From Novakomyces olei (lineage: Eukaryota > Ascomycota > Novakomycetes > Novakomycetales > Novakomycetaceae), in NCBI GenBank assembly GCA_016906335.1, contig JADEYG010000003.1, forward strand, positions 1,240,001 through 1,304,000: a stretch of 64,000 nt of DNA, read 5' to 3'. The stretch's first letter is position 1. Every line of letters starts with the position of its first letter. Of the stretch, positions 46,653 to 57,230 are shown one piece after another. A program made the position numbers and the translations under genes. Under the pieces are notes generated by a model. It saw only the letters and a program-made list of their open reading frames with translations. It was not told the DNA's origin and did not search any database.

Positions 46653-48584
46653 TTAATCCTCCCGCTTGTCGTCAACCCCTTTTTCATGAGTGTATCCTCG
46701 CGCAATTCCGTATCGCCCCTCAACCAATGGAGCAGGTGCCTCGCCTTGTTCTAATGCCTCAAGTCCCTTCCACGTCCTTGCCTTTAAATGCTCTGCGGCT
46801 GTACTGTACAAACTCCCATGTTTTAACAATGCTTGTTCTCCACGCTGTGTAATTTGCTGACTTTCATTTCCCTCTACTTCCATATCAACGTGACTGCGAT
46901 GTAAAGGCCTTGAATCATGAACAAATTTGCCTGTAACTACACTAAAATGAGGCTCATCATTGGCCTCGTCAAGAGTGTTAGTTTCTGTATTTAAAACTAA
47001 CCGCTCAAAGTCGGTGATCCATTCGTTCGTCCATCCCTGTTGGCCATCCAGGGCCAAACTGAGCTCGTAGGGTGTAACAATAGGCTGATAAAACATCGAG
47101 TTTTCCACTAGAGAGTTTTCCGGACAGCTTACGAGACAGTACACTTGCACTTCTTGGAAGTTGGCCAATTTGGCCGGATTCAGTTTCCCCATAACAAGGA
47201 TATAGGGTTTTTTACCTGCCTGTATAACTTTGGCTTTTAACGAATTTAGCACTTTGTTGTAATTACTCACTCCCAGGGTTCCCACAACGATACCAATCGT
47301 CCCGGCGTCACGAGCTTTCTGCATGGAAACGTACCTTCGTCTCAAGCGTCGAGAAGTATGCAATCCGCCTTCAGCAACTGCTTTTCGCACAGGATCGTAG
47401 CTGTGGATGCTGGGCACATGTGCATAATGGGTCATAAGCAATGTAGTATGCGTCTCGCTTTCCGGGCCAACGTAAAATACAGGGGTCGTGCTTTGCTTGA
47501 CTCCATACTGATCGTAAAGGTAGATCCGGCCTGAGAGCGATACAACAGAAGAAGACTGAGTGTCTTTTGCCGTAGAGTCTTGTCCTGTAGAGTTCTCAAC
47601 GCCTGGGCCTTTACGGCTCTCAGAGGCCGCAACTCTCGGTAAAGCAATGCCACCGTCTTTAGTTTCTTCCAGGCGCTTGCCAGAATCTTGCCGCCCATTT
47701 TTAGTCTTGCCCAAGCTTGAGTCTGTAACGGCAACCTCTTGCTCTTTCTTCCCTGATTCGCAAGTCTGATCCGTTTTTCTTTGATCTTGCTCTGTCCGCT
47801 GGCAGTCAACTATACAGTATCCCCGTTCTCTTAAGCGCGCATACAATTTCGACTGCGCATAAGAATAGACCGTGTCTATTACGACAAGAACGGGAACAGT
47901 CTTGTCCGGAAAAGTCTGTTCAAAAGACTCAACACAATTTTCTAGATCAATAGGTCTTTTCCCAAATATATACTGCACGGGGAGACGGGCAGTCGGACTC
48001 AAACAAGCCCGCCCATAATGAATAATCGCATCAGCATTCACGTGTTCTGCTGCTACTTCATCGACACAACATGATCCATACGAAGTGTCCGCTAAGATAA
48101 ACGTTTCAACCTTATTCTTTGATAGGCTTTGCGCTACAAAGGCCGAGTCGCGCAGCAGTTCATCAGGGAACTGTAAGGCTACCTAGACGATTAGAAGACG
48201 GTCGCCCATGTGCTATTCTAGCTTGTTTGTTTGTTTGTTTGTTTCTTTTTTTTTTTTTTAATTTTTTTTTTCAGGCCAATATTCTTTTCCTTGTCTGAAA
48301 CTATTCCGATATTTGTCTATTTTATCGCCTTTGTTTCGGTTCATGTTCGTTTTACTCTGTATTCATGTTTATCACTTTCTTTCTATATTCCTTCTTTTTT
48401 TCTTTTTGTTTTCACTTACCCTCTTGAATTGATTCTTATCGATCCAATCACGGCTTTTCCCAATCTCATAGTAATCTGTAGGATCAGCGTCTAAAGCATG
48501 CGCGCTCGCGTCGCCAGCAGTAATGTGTTGCTCGATCGTCCGCTCTGCGTCATCGGAAAATGGCAGAGCAGTATTAACCTCCAT
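46653..48584 (-). CDS. DPH2: Diphthamide biosynthesis protein 2 (DPH2)
   Basis: Partner of Dph1 in the 4Fe-4S radical enzyme that starts diphthamide formation on EF2. Predicted exons are 48584-48420 and 48182-46653; intron 237 bp. Product 564 aa. The splice rebuilds YYEIGKSRDWIDKNQFKR joined to VALQFPDELLRDSAFV, the family's N-terminal core. One conserved Cys region is YGSCCVDEVAAEHV and a C-terminal Cys is in YCLVSCPENSL followed by PIVTPYELSLAL. A poorly conserved insertion rich in Lys, Glu and Ser (about 160-240) interrupts the middle domain; IVVGTLGVSNYNKVLN resumes the core. Divergent from the coiled-coil gene. Confidence 0.92.
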
Positions 48585-49374
48585 CTATTACCTCATGCTT
48601 TTTACAAACTGTGGTTTTTTGGTATATTTAAAGAATATATTTGAAAGAATAATATTTAAAAAATAATATTCAAAAATAATATTTAAAAAATAATATTCAA
48701 AAATAATATTTAAAAAATAATACTTGGTGATAATAGCCGAGTTTGTCATGCGTTTTATGCCATTATCTCTTATCGCTATAATAATAATCGACCTGGAAAT
48801 CACGGCGCAGACACGAAACGAGATCAGATAATATACCGCAAAATGGGCCAACGAAAAGCATTTTGACTTGATTTGAACGCACAGTTTTGCTTCTCAAGTG
48901 GCTCATTCACCATTTCAAGCTTTTGCGTCAATTCTGTGAAATACAATGCTTATAGAACTGCACAAGGGTGACCAAGTATTGTTGATCGTTGGGTAGCGAG
49001 TGCGACTACGAGTATTCCAGATCAGCGAGGAGAGTACATTTGTTTTGCAGACGTTTAAGAGCAAACCAAGCTCCGATTTATACGCACTAAATCCCTAAAT
49101 TAGAGGAAGAACGATCAAGCGAAAAAGCAACCGATTAAAGACGGCTGACTACACTCGTACCCTACATACACGGTATACAGAGGCAGTTGGCAAGCGGAGA
49201 AGAGCAGTGCTGAAACCTTCACGACTGAGCAGGTTTTAAATATTGAGCTAAATCCACTCTGTTGCTACAAACTGCCCCGGCTGACTACGGGTTTAGTGCG
49301 GCTACATACATCTCCCTTCCTCTCTCAACTTTACTTATATTGAATATTTGTTTTTAAAGCTCCAAACGACTTTT
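48585..49374. other. Divergent promoter region with 20-odd-bp AT repeat
   Basis: 48640-48722 holds about four copies of AAAAATAATATTTAAA/AAAAATAATATTCA alternating. The rest (48850-49370) is unique, with no supported coding frame. It contains the promoters or 5' UTRs of DPH2 and the coiled-coil gene. Confidence 0.5.
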
Positions 49375-50424
49375 ATGTTGACGATGACAGACTCTGATTC
49401 AGAGTCGGAGACTGGCAGTGAAATTGCGCTACAGATGGCTTCTCTCAAATTTGCTCCTATGCAGAATAGTACAATTAACGACTTAAGGCGAAATAGTGAC
49501 TACAAATCGCAGCTGGTCCAGATTGAGCGCACAACAGCTGCAGTTGCTAGAAAAGTTCAGGCTTTAATTGAGCAGCAGTCGGCTGCGCTTGGCGGGGAAA
49601 CAGCTACGCCGGTTGGGGTGATCAGACACGAAATAGGTGTTTGTCTAGAATCTCTCCTCAAATTGGAAGGGAAAAAATTCTCTGTATTATCAAAACGCGT
49701 CCGCGCTTACAATAAACAAATTGCCTCGCTCGATCAAATTGAAAATGATAGAAAACGCAGCCGAAGCCAGCTGCAAGATGTTCAACAAAACAGTGCTGCA
49801 GCAAATGAGAGACGACGGTTATTCGCTTCGCGAGAAAAGCTTTCAGAGCGTATTCGCCTATTGCAGCAAGAGCTGTATAGTTTGGAACAACAAAGGCACC
49901 AATTAGATGTTGGTATAAAGGCCGCCACTGACAGTATAGACGAGGAGAGCCAGAAATACGAGCAAAGTTTGGCCCGATGCAATGCAAAAAGCCAACATAT
50001 AATCTCTAAATTGAGAGGCAACACAGAAGCGTTACCCGCCTCAGAGTCACCTGCTTCGGAATATTCAGTTGCGCAAGCTCAAGTCGAAATGGATGCTTGG
50101 AAGGAGCTTTCGCTAAAGGCAGAGCACGATGTCAGTTCAATAGTGAAAGGTGCAGAGTTATGGCGTTCCGTTCAACATCGACTCAGTGAACTTGAGACTA
50201 AAGTCATCCAAACATTCAGTCGATTAAAAGACACCAAAGTCAATTCATCTGCTCAAAATGAAGTTGTAAACATTCTAAACGGAGAAATCGTATGGTTAGA
50301 CGAGAAACTGGCCGATTGTGAACGCGAGCATTGGACTTTTCTGGCCATCTGCATCACTCAGGAAGCGGAAGCTATTAGAAATGCGGTTTCCCTACTTCAA
50401 TCTCGTGTATCCAAAAGCGAATAG
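49375..50424 (+). CDS. Unassigned coiled-coil protein
   Basis: Not recognised. I place the start at the ATG at 49375 (MLTMTDSDSESETGSE) or 49384; the frame remains open upstream without another ATG. About 349 aa. A short acidic Ser-rich start is followed by almost continuous predicted helix. Heptad-like hydrophobics and many Gln/Glu/Arg occur in LSKRVRAYNKQIASLDQIEN, in LSERIRLLQQELYSLEQQRH and again in the last third. No membrane segment, signal or catalytic motif. The composition suits a structural or tethering protein (kinetochore, spindle pole, autophagy scaffold), but none is supported specifically. Confidence 0.65.
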   Translation: MLTMTDSDSESETGSEIALQMASLKFAPMQNSTINDLRRNSDYKSQLVQIERTTAAVARKVQALIEQQSAALGGETATPVGVIRHEIGVCLESLLKLEGKKFSVLSKRVRAYNKQIASLDQIENDRKRSRSQLQDVQQNSAAANERRRLFASREKLSERIRLLQQELYSLEQQRHQLDVGIKAATDSIDEESQKYEQSLARCNAKSQHIISKLRGNTEALPASESPASEYSVAQAQVEMDAWKELSLKAEHDVSSIVKGAELWRSVQHRLSELETKVIQTFSRLKDTKVNSSAQNEVVNILNGEIVWLDEKLADCEREHWTFLAICITQEAEAIRNAVSLLQSRVSKSE

Positions 50425-50562
50425 TCTCAAAGATATGTTCAATGATCAATCGGTACTGATAATTCTTAATTATTAATAAATAATCGCTATTAATAATTAC
50501 TAATTGATCGATAATTTTACATTTGTTCGTACGTTTGTTCATTCAACCTGCACAGCAATGGC

Positions 50563-52927
50563 TTAGTCGAGCTTGCTCAGTAATACGGGCGCTACCCGTT
50601 TCTTTTTCGGTTGGAAATGATCAGAAGAAGCATCAAAGCCGTCAGTTTTGCCTTGGCCCTCTTGACCATCGACAGGCTTTGTTTCCGTTTTTCTTACACA
50701 AGTTTCCTCCTGCTCCCCTTCACTCGTTCCTCTTCCAATTTGCTCCTTGGTCGCCCCTTCAGCCCAATCCTTCTTGGCTCCATCCTCCAAAGTCGAGGAC
50801 AGTTTCCGTTTCACGCTCACCGGTGATCCATCGGCCGTAAGGGTTCGAGCATCGGGCTGTACAGTACGACCGCTTGGAAGGCTGGGGCTGGCCGATGCTG
50901 TGCTCACAACAATCGGACTCGGCCCACGCGCACTCCGCGCATTTGATTGTGGTTCTGCCTGAAGCTTAGATTGCAGCCCTGACTGAGCAGTTGGTGATCC
51001 AATCTCAATCGCGGTGGAACCCGGGTTTGAAGCGAGTGCTGATGTACTTTTCCCCGAATTTAAAGCATTTTTATCTATTGGGAAAGACGAGACAGCGTGG
51101 CGTGGCCCTAACGCCTCGCCCAGCTCGTTCCTGTCAAATTGTAATACAGAACAAAAGCCATCGGTGGAGGCCATGAGCAGTGTTTGGCCATCGTCTGACC
51201 AGCTAAGATCAGTAAAAGTTGCATAGTGCAAATTGGAAACACAGCAAAGCGGGTGCTTTTGCTGTGTATCGTACACATAAACAGCATCCTGAGTAGCCAC
51301 AGCAAAGATCATTCTGTACGGCAGAGCAAAGGCGTTTTGCTCTGCAGTTTGGCTCAGTTCATTGGGCTCATTATAAAAGCTTTCTCCGGCAGGTAAAGTT
51401 GTCAGACTTGAGTCTGCATTAGCCGTGTCGATAGTCATGTGCTTTGTTGCGCCATTGGCTCCCGATTTGTCCACGAGTTTGTAGAAAATGGGCGACCATT
51501 TGACTGCAATTGATGCCTTTTTATGCCCAGGCAAATAAGCCACAGGAGACTTGTTGAGCCCCGCCCGTGTGTATATATATACAGTGTTTAATGTTTCATC
51601 TCGCTTGTCGCTTATTATATGCCGGTACTGGCCAGCGGGCACGAGCAGCAGGCTTCCGTCCGGAGAAAACTCGAGTCGACGGAAAAACGAGATTAGTGTC
51701 TCATTGTGGTAGAGCCCCATGGACTTTGGCAAATGTGGTTTAGGGCTCTCAAAAGGTTTTATCGCTGGTAAGGGCAGACAAGGTGAGGGAGAAAGGCTCC
51801 TGCCCCGGGCAGTTAGACTCGGTGAACTTGTGAAAGAAGACCTCCGGCTGTGAGGCACAACTGATGGAGGGTTCATAGAGGCCGTCATTGAATTCGGGGT
51901 TCCCGGGGCCGAGGGCACTGGAGACCCGGCAGATTGAGCAGCTTCGAGGCCAGGTTTTTCAGGCTGAGGAGTCAAAAGTGCCGAAGGGTTTGAGAATTGT
52001 GTCGGCGCATGAGTCGTCTGCTTTTTCGTTGGTAAATCAATCCGTGAAGAACGTGCGTGCTGTGCAAGTGTAAAAGTGCCGTCTTTTGTGCGTAATGAAT
52101 ATATATGTACAGATCTGTCGCTGCTTTGAGTCGCAATAAACTCGTTCAAAGGATCCCAAGTGACTCCTTGAACATAGTGATTATGCTCGGCGATCTGCCG
52201 CATTAGCTGGCCTAAAAGTTAGAACAGATTAGACGGAAATCGACAAGGCTGATACAACAGTATTTAAGCAAGTGCATACCATCTCTAGCATCGTAGATGC
52301 GGGCAATATTGTCCATTGACCCTGTCAGAATGTAATTGCCGTCTGGTGACCAGGCCAAGTCGTATATTTCTGATCCCATGGACCTGCACATTGACTTGCA
52401 CCTCCAAAATTCAGTATCAAGCTCATTCGTTTCGTGTCCTAATGCCGTATCTTTTGAGTCACTCGCGACCCATATAAGAACATTGCCGTCATCCCCGGCC
52501 GTAGCCAGCATATCCCCTGTCAAGCGTCAGAATGAAGACAAAACCAATAGATTAATAAAGCAATTGTACCAATTGTTGGGACAACAATTGATCCAGGGTT
52601 AGCATTAAACAATCAATTCATAAGCGTAATCCTGCAAAGAGCGAGATGCCAATTAACAATACCTTTTGGTGAGAACCGTACTACATTAACTGCTTGTGTA
52701 TGGCGTCCAAGGGTGGCAAGGTATCGTACTGTAGGAGGCCCGCCATCCGGTTCTTGCAGTCTCCAGATCTGATAGCGATTAGTACTAGACTAACAAGTGC
52801 ATACCCTTATGTTATTATCACCACCTCCCGTAGCAAATCGCAAATTTCCGTGGCCCTGAAAATTCACTGAATAAACTGGCGCATTGTCTTGATGCCAGTG
52901 TATTTGCAGTGCATTTGCATGCGGCAT
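50563..52927 (-). CDS. CAC2: Chromatin assembly factor 1 subunit B/p60 (Cac2)
   Basis: WD40 subunit of CAF-1, which deposits H3-H4 behind replication forks. Four exons: 52927-52805, 52768-52663, 52516-52280 and 52211-50563. Introns are 36, 146 and 68 bp. Product 704 aa. WD blades are clear: LQIHWHQDNAPVYSVNFQ, FATGGGDNNIRIWRL, HTQAVNVVRFSPKGDMLATA, IYDLAWSPDGNYILTGSMDN, and HNHYVQGVTWDPLNEFIAT with DRSVHIY. Later blades include RRLEFSPDGSLLLVPAG and FTDLSWSDDGQTLLMASTDG. A Ser/Pro-rich insertion separates the sixth blade, and a long Ser/Lys tail ends PKKKRVAPVLLSKLD, as in other Cac2 proteins. Phases agree across all introns. Confidence 0.93.
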
Positions 52928-53133
52928 TGTGGTCGTTTGTAAGGACGTGGTATGTGTCGAAGCACAATAAATAGCAATTATTATACATCTAAAGTTATTA
53001 ATGGGCTCTGTTTATGCTTGATTTATTTTAATACATAAAAATATTATAATATTATACTGTAAGTCGGGTTTAATTTCATTCGCACAATTCATAGGTTAAA
53101 AGTCGCCTTGTTGGCAAATGTTATACTTTGCAA

Positions 53134-53925
53134 ATGTATACTCTACTTTTTATATCAATATCAATATCAAAATCAATTTATTATTTTGCTTTATTGGCTA
53201 TAATATTATACGGGCCTGCAACGCCATTACTGCCACGGCAAAGATGGCCAAACCTTTCTGAATTTTGTGAGAGCAATGACTCTGTAACCTTTGGGCAAAT
53301 GGGAACGGGAGGAAAAGTGCTATTGCTGGACAATACGCTAAGTACCACGGTACCGGCTCCATTATACGCAAAGTCTGTATTTGTGGGGGATCCTGTCTTT
53401 GTGGAGGCCAACGAGCCATGGACCCTAAGCCGGGGATACGTACTATGGCTGCTTATGGTCGAGAACCACAGTGTATATCACAATTTATTCGACTTAAATT
53501 TAATAGCAATACATAGGGCGAAACTCTTACGACTTACAAGCGGTACTCGGATTTTCTACGGTTGGAGCGAGCTTTGGAACGGAAATTCCCTTCTGCTTGT
53601 TTGAGTATGCCACGGCTACCACCAAAATCATCGCTAGGTAAACTCCATCTTTTTCTTGTTTTATTAATTATTTATTCCTGTTCCATGTTATATAGGAAAC
53701 TTTTCTTTGCTTGTTTCCATCAGTTTATGTCTGATTCACAATCTCCAATGCCACTCACAGTTGGCTGACGACCAAGCCAATCATACAGAGGACGCGCTTG
53801 AAGGGCGACGTAAAGGCCTTACAGTATTCTTGCGCTGGGTGCTTATGCACCCGGATCTAGGCTGCAGGTACGTTTATCTTATTCTATGGAAAAGCACGAC
53901 TGACTTGACAGCCATATTGTAATGG
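53134..53925 (+). CDS. Unassigned multi-exon gene (tentative model)
   Basis: Not recognised. A phase-consistent model joins about 53134-53480, 53550-53634, 53721-53868 and 53912 to about 53939 (introns of about 70-86 and 43 bp). It reads KVLLLDNTLSTTVPAPLYAK, SVFVGDPVFVEANEPWTLSR and GYVLWLLMVENHT, then VLGFSTVGASFGTEIPFCLF, EYATATTKIIAS, HTEDALEGRRKGLTVFLRWV and LMHPDLGCSHIVMDWWAAS before a stop. The 5' end is doubtful: the frame opens through an AT/TATCAA microsatellite with a hydrophobic start (SIYYFALLAIILYG), and the ATG at about 53299 (MGTGGK) is an alternative. Hydrophobic blocks suggest membrane association. Divergent from CAC2. Confidence 0.35.
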
Positions 53926-53939
53926 ACTGGTGGGCTGCG

Positions 53940-54591
53940 AGTTGAGCACAGTCGCTCGTTGCTGATGACAAGTGGAAAGAGATCTCAAATTCAAACATAG
54001 TTTCTGACCATAGATCAGACCGGTTTAGAATGAAGCGGCCAAGACAATAGCGTGCACGGGTGTCTGGATGGGCTAACGGCGTAGGGTACGAATTTCTTGT
54101 TTGATGAAGGCGTTTTTTGTGACCTTTTAATGCCACTCTAGACACATCATTGTAATTGCAACCAATTGCACACTTAGAACTGTACTTTTGGAGATTCGTA
54201 TAAACAGCCGAGATGGAGAAACTGCCTTTGTATAGCCTATTTAGATTGCCAATTCAGACAACGTCACGCAAGCCGTTGCATGCAATTAATTAATAGGATT
54301 ATGCCATAGAATTGCAATGGTTACAGTACCGATCTTGAAATAGTCAGCACCGTTATCAAACACTTTTCTTCTACGCTAAAGATTGTAAATCAATTATAGA
54401 TATTAAATTATTATTTCGCCATATATACTTTTGCGCCACTGTACTTTTTTATGATATACGTGGAGGTCTATATAATCATTGCGTATAGCAAAACCCCTAT
54501 AAAAAATACACTTTTATTCTCGCGTGTGGCACGCGTGGATAAGCCAAGCACGGAGCCGTGAAAGTGAAAGCACTCTGACTCCAGTGCCACT
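53940..54591. other. Intergenic
   Basis: No gene recognised. AT-rich from 54280 to 54440; TATAAAA-like word near 54497 about 95 bp before the J-protein start. Confidence 0.45.
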
Positions 54592-56256
54592 ATGCCGGTA
54601 GATTTGGAATACTATCAATTGCTGGAAATTCCGCCCGATGCGGATGGCGCTCTTATCAAGAAATCTTATCGGCGTTTGGCTATAAAGTATCATCCGGACA
54701 AGAATCCCGACAACACGCAGGAAGCAGCTGAGCATTTCCAAAAGGTATGCGCCTTGTAGTTTTGGCTTTGCTCATTCTAAACGGAACAGATCAGCGAGGC
54801 GTATCAGGTTCTAAGTAGTCCGGACTTGCGTAGTAAATACGACAAGTATGGGAAAGACAAGGCAGTGCCGGAGAAGGGCTTTGGTAGGTTTATGGCAAGT
54901 ATCATTCATACTAACGCTATTAGAGGACGCATCAGATTTTTTCAGCACGCTTTTTGGTGGAGATGCGTTTAAGGATATGTATGTCATTTACATTTGTTTC
55001 TTCCTTTGTTCTTTGGGTTTGACGTTGGTTGGTTGGTTGGTTGAATTCGTTATGTCGAGATTCCGAGTGCTCACTGCTCTACTCGTCTGATTCATAATGC
55101 TTTTTGATTGAACAACTATTGATTGTATCGCTACACGCGCATTTGGAAGCTAATTTGTTTATAATATCCTCTGCTTCTTTTATATTATTTATTTCACCTG
55201 TACTTCTACGTTTCACTAGCTCTTTGGATTTTTTTTCCTACTTCATCTTTTTCAATATGCTTCTTTATTTTATCTTCATTCTTTTGGATATTTTCTTTCT
55301 TTACTGACCATCGTTACAGAATCGGTGAGATTGCTTTAGCACAGGATATCGCAAAGGCTACAGAGATGGCAGAGGAATCGAGCAAAGAAGGCGAAACGGA
55401 CGGACCACCTAGACCAGAGCAGTACCAGCGCAATCAAATAACGTCAGGCGAGGACGATGAAATGAGCAAAGCTGGAATGAAGGATCAAGAGAAACAGTTG
55501 AGAAAGCAGGAAAAGAAGAAGGGCCGTCTTACAAAGGAGCAAATGGCAGAGCTACGAGCGTACGAGGAAGAGCGATCCGCTAAACGAAAAGAACGAGTTG
55601 AGTATTTAACTAAAACTTTGACAGACAAAGTTTCAGTTTATACGGAGGCAGAACAGTCTCCAGAGCTGACAGAGGCCTTTAAGGAAAAGATTCGTATTGA
55701 GGCGGAAAACTTAAAGTACGAGTCGTTTGGTGTAGAAATCTTGCATGCTGTAGGAGCTTGCTATATTCAGAAAGCAACCATGTTTCTAAAATCGCAAAAG
55801 CTTTTTGGCATGGGTGGTTTTGTCTCCAAAATGAAGGAGAAAGGAGGAATCGTGAAAGATACTTGGAACACTATTTCATCGGCTCTGGACGTGCATCAGT
55901 CAGCAGAGGAATTGGCCAAGTTGGAAGAGCAAGGCGGTGAAGACTGGACCCCCGAACGTAAAGCTGAGCTAGAGCGTGAGATTTCTGGTAAAATGATCTT
56001 GGCGTGCTGGCGCACTACCAAACTCGAGTTTCAGGATGTATTACGCGAAGTCTGTAATCGCGTATTGGACCCCGCTCTGCCGAAACAGAAACGTATTCAA
56101 CGTGCAAATGCTCTAATTATTATTGGTCTCATTTACCGAGAGGTTGTCCCTGATGATGATGACCAGTCACGGGTGTTTGCGGAACTCATGGCTGAAATTC
56201 AACGGAAAAAGAAAAAGAGTAAACATGAGCACAAGTCGAAGCCGAGCACCAGCTGA
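54592..56256 (+). CDS. Type II J-domain protein with X domain (Caj1/Djp1-like)
   Basis: Hsp70 co-chaperone family linked to peroxisomal and ER import. Four exons: 54592-54744, 54790-54883, 54924-54978 and 55320-56256. Introns are 45, 40 and 341 bp. Product 412 aa. J domain at residues 1-70: MPVDLEYYQLLEIPPDADGA, KKSYRRLAIKYHPDKNPDN with intact HPD, and spliced FQKISEAYQVLSSPDLRSKYD. A short G/F-like stretch (DFFSTLFGGDAF) follows. Then a charged Lys/Glu linker and the DnaJ-X domain (about 220-385): ESFGVEILHAVGACYIQKAT, GMGGFVSKMKEKGGIVKDTW and GKMILACWRTTKLEFQDVLR. The tail is basic. The third intron is the longest in the window. Confidence 0.92.
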
Positions 56257-57230
56257 GCCACAGGATATTAAGAGCAAACTCAGTCTTAGACTCGGCCGGT
56301 ACTGGACTTTGTTCGCTCAATATTTAGAATTTCTGTTGGGCTTTGCAGGATTATTTTCTGCCGGTGACTTTAGCGTTAGAGTATGCACGTCGTGTGGCTG
56401 CGCCAGCACATAGAGTGGGCGTCCAGCGTTTCTGGAATTGTAATTTTCTAGAATTATTCTTACATTTTGTCTTTTAAATTTCCATTTATCATTTTTCCTA
56501 CCATATTTCTTTCCTTTTATTCTTTTAATCATTCATTCACTCATTTATTTATTCGTTTACTCTATAATATGTTTGTTTTGCCTGTTTCAAAGCCCATTTA
56601 CTCCTGCGAGTACCATAGCTTAATCTCGGCGTTTAGACAATTGCCTTTATTTGTATCCTAGTAGCCATCTAATTAAATGGTAGGTTTCTAGGTGTATTGG
56701 GTACAACGGTCCATTCTAAAAGCGCGTCTTTAAATATTGTTCGGAATTAGAGCGTCAATATGGTATTAAACGAAACAGTTAATTTTACTATCACCTCGAG
56801 CCACGAATACTCTACATAATAAATTAGTAAATTAATAAATTAATAAATAAAATACATCGTATTGCATTTGTCTGTATGGATTATCATGCAACTACTGTGA
56901 GCTGTACGCGCGGACTTTAGCGTTTCGTATAACATCAGTCCAATCGGTTTTACCTCAAATCACGTCGCGCGCATTAAATGCTTCAAAATCAATTGGTCAT
57001 CTCTGTCACATCGTTTTGGAAACTATACTAAAAAGGTGTATAAAAGCCATTGGAGCCGTATATTGTATAGTGCGTATATTATCGTTCAACTCAAGCAATC
57101 TAATTATATGTTTTAAATTATTTTCAGCTATTTAATCAATTAACCCCTACTGTTTACGCGACGCGATCCGTTCTCCATATAATAATAAGCTCAGCTAAAA
57201 CTGATGCGTGTACGCGTGTAAACTGCCGCC
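56257..57230. other. Intergenic
   Basis: About 970 bp between the J-protein gene and MSH6. T/C-rich from 56459 to 56570, AT-rich 56815-56860, with no supported coding frame. Confidence 0.5.
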
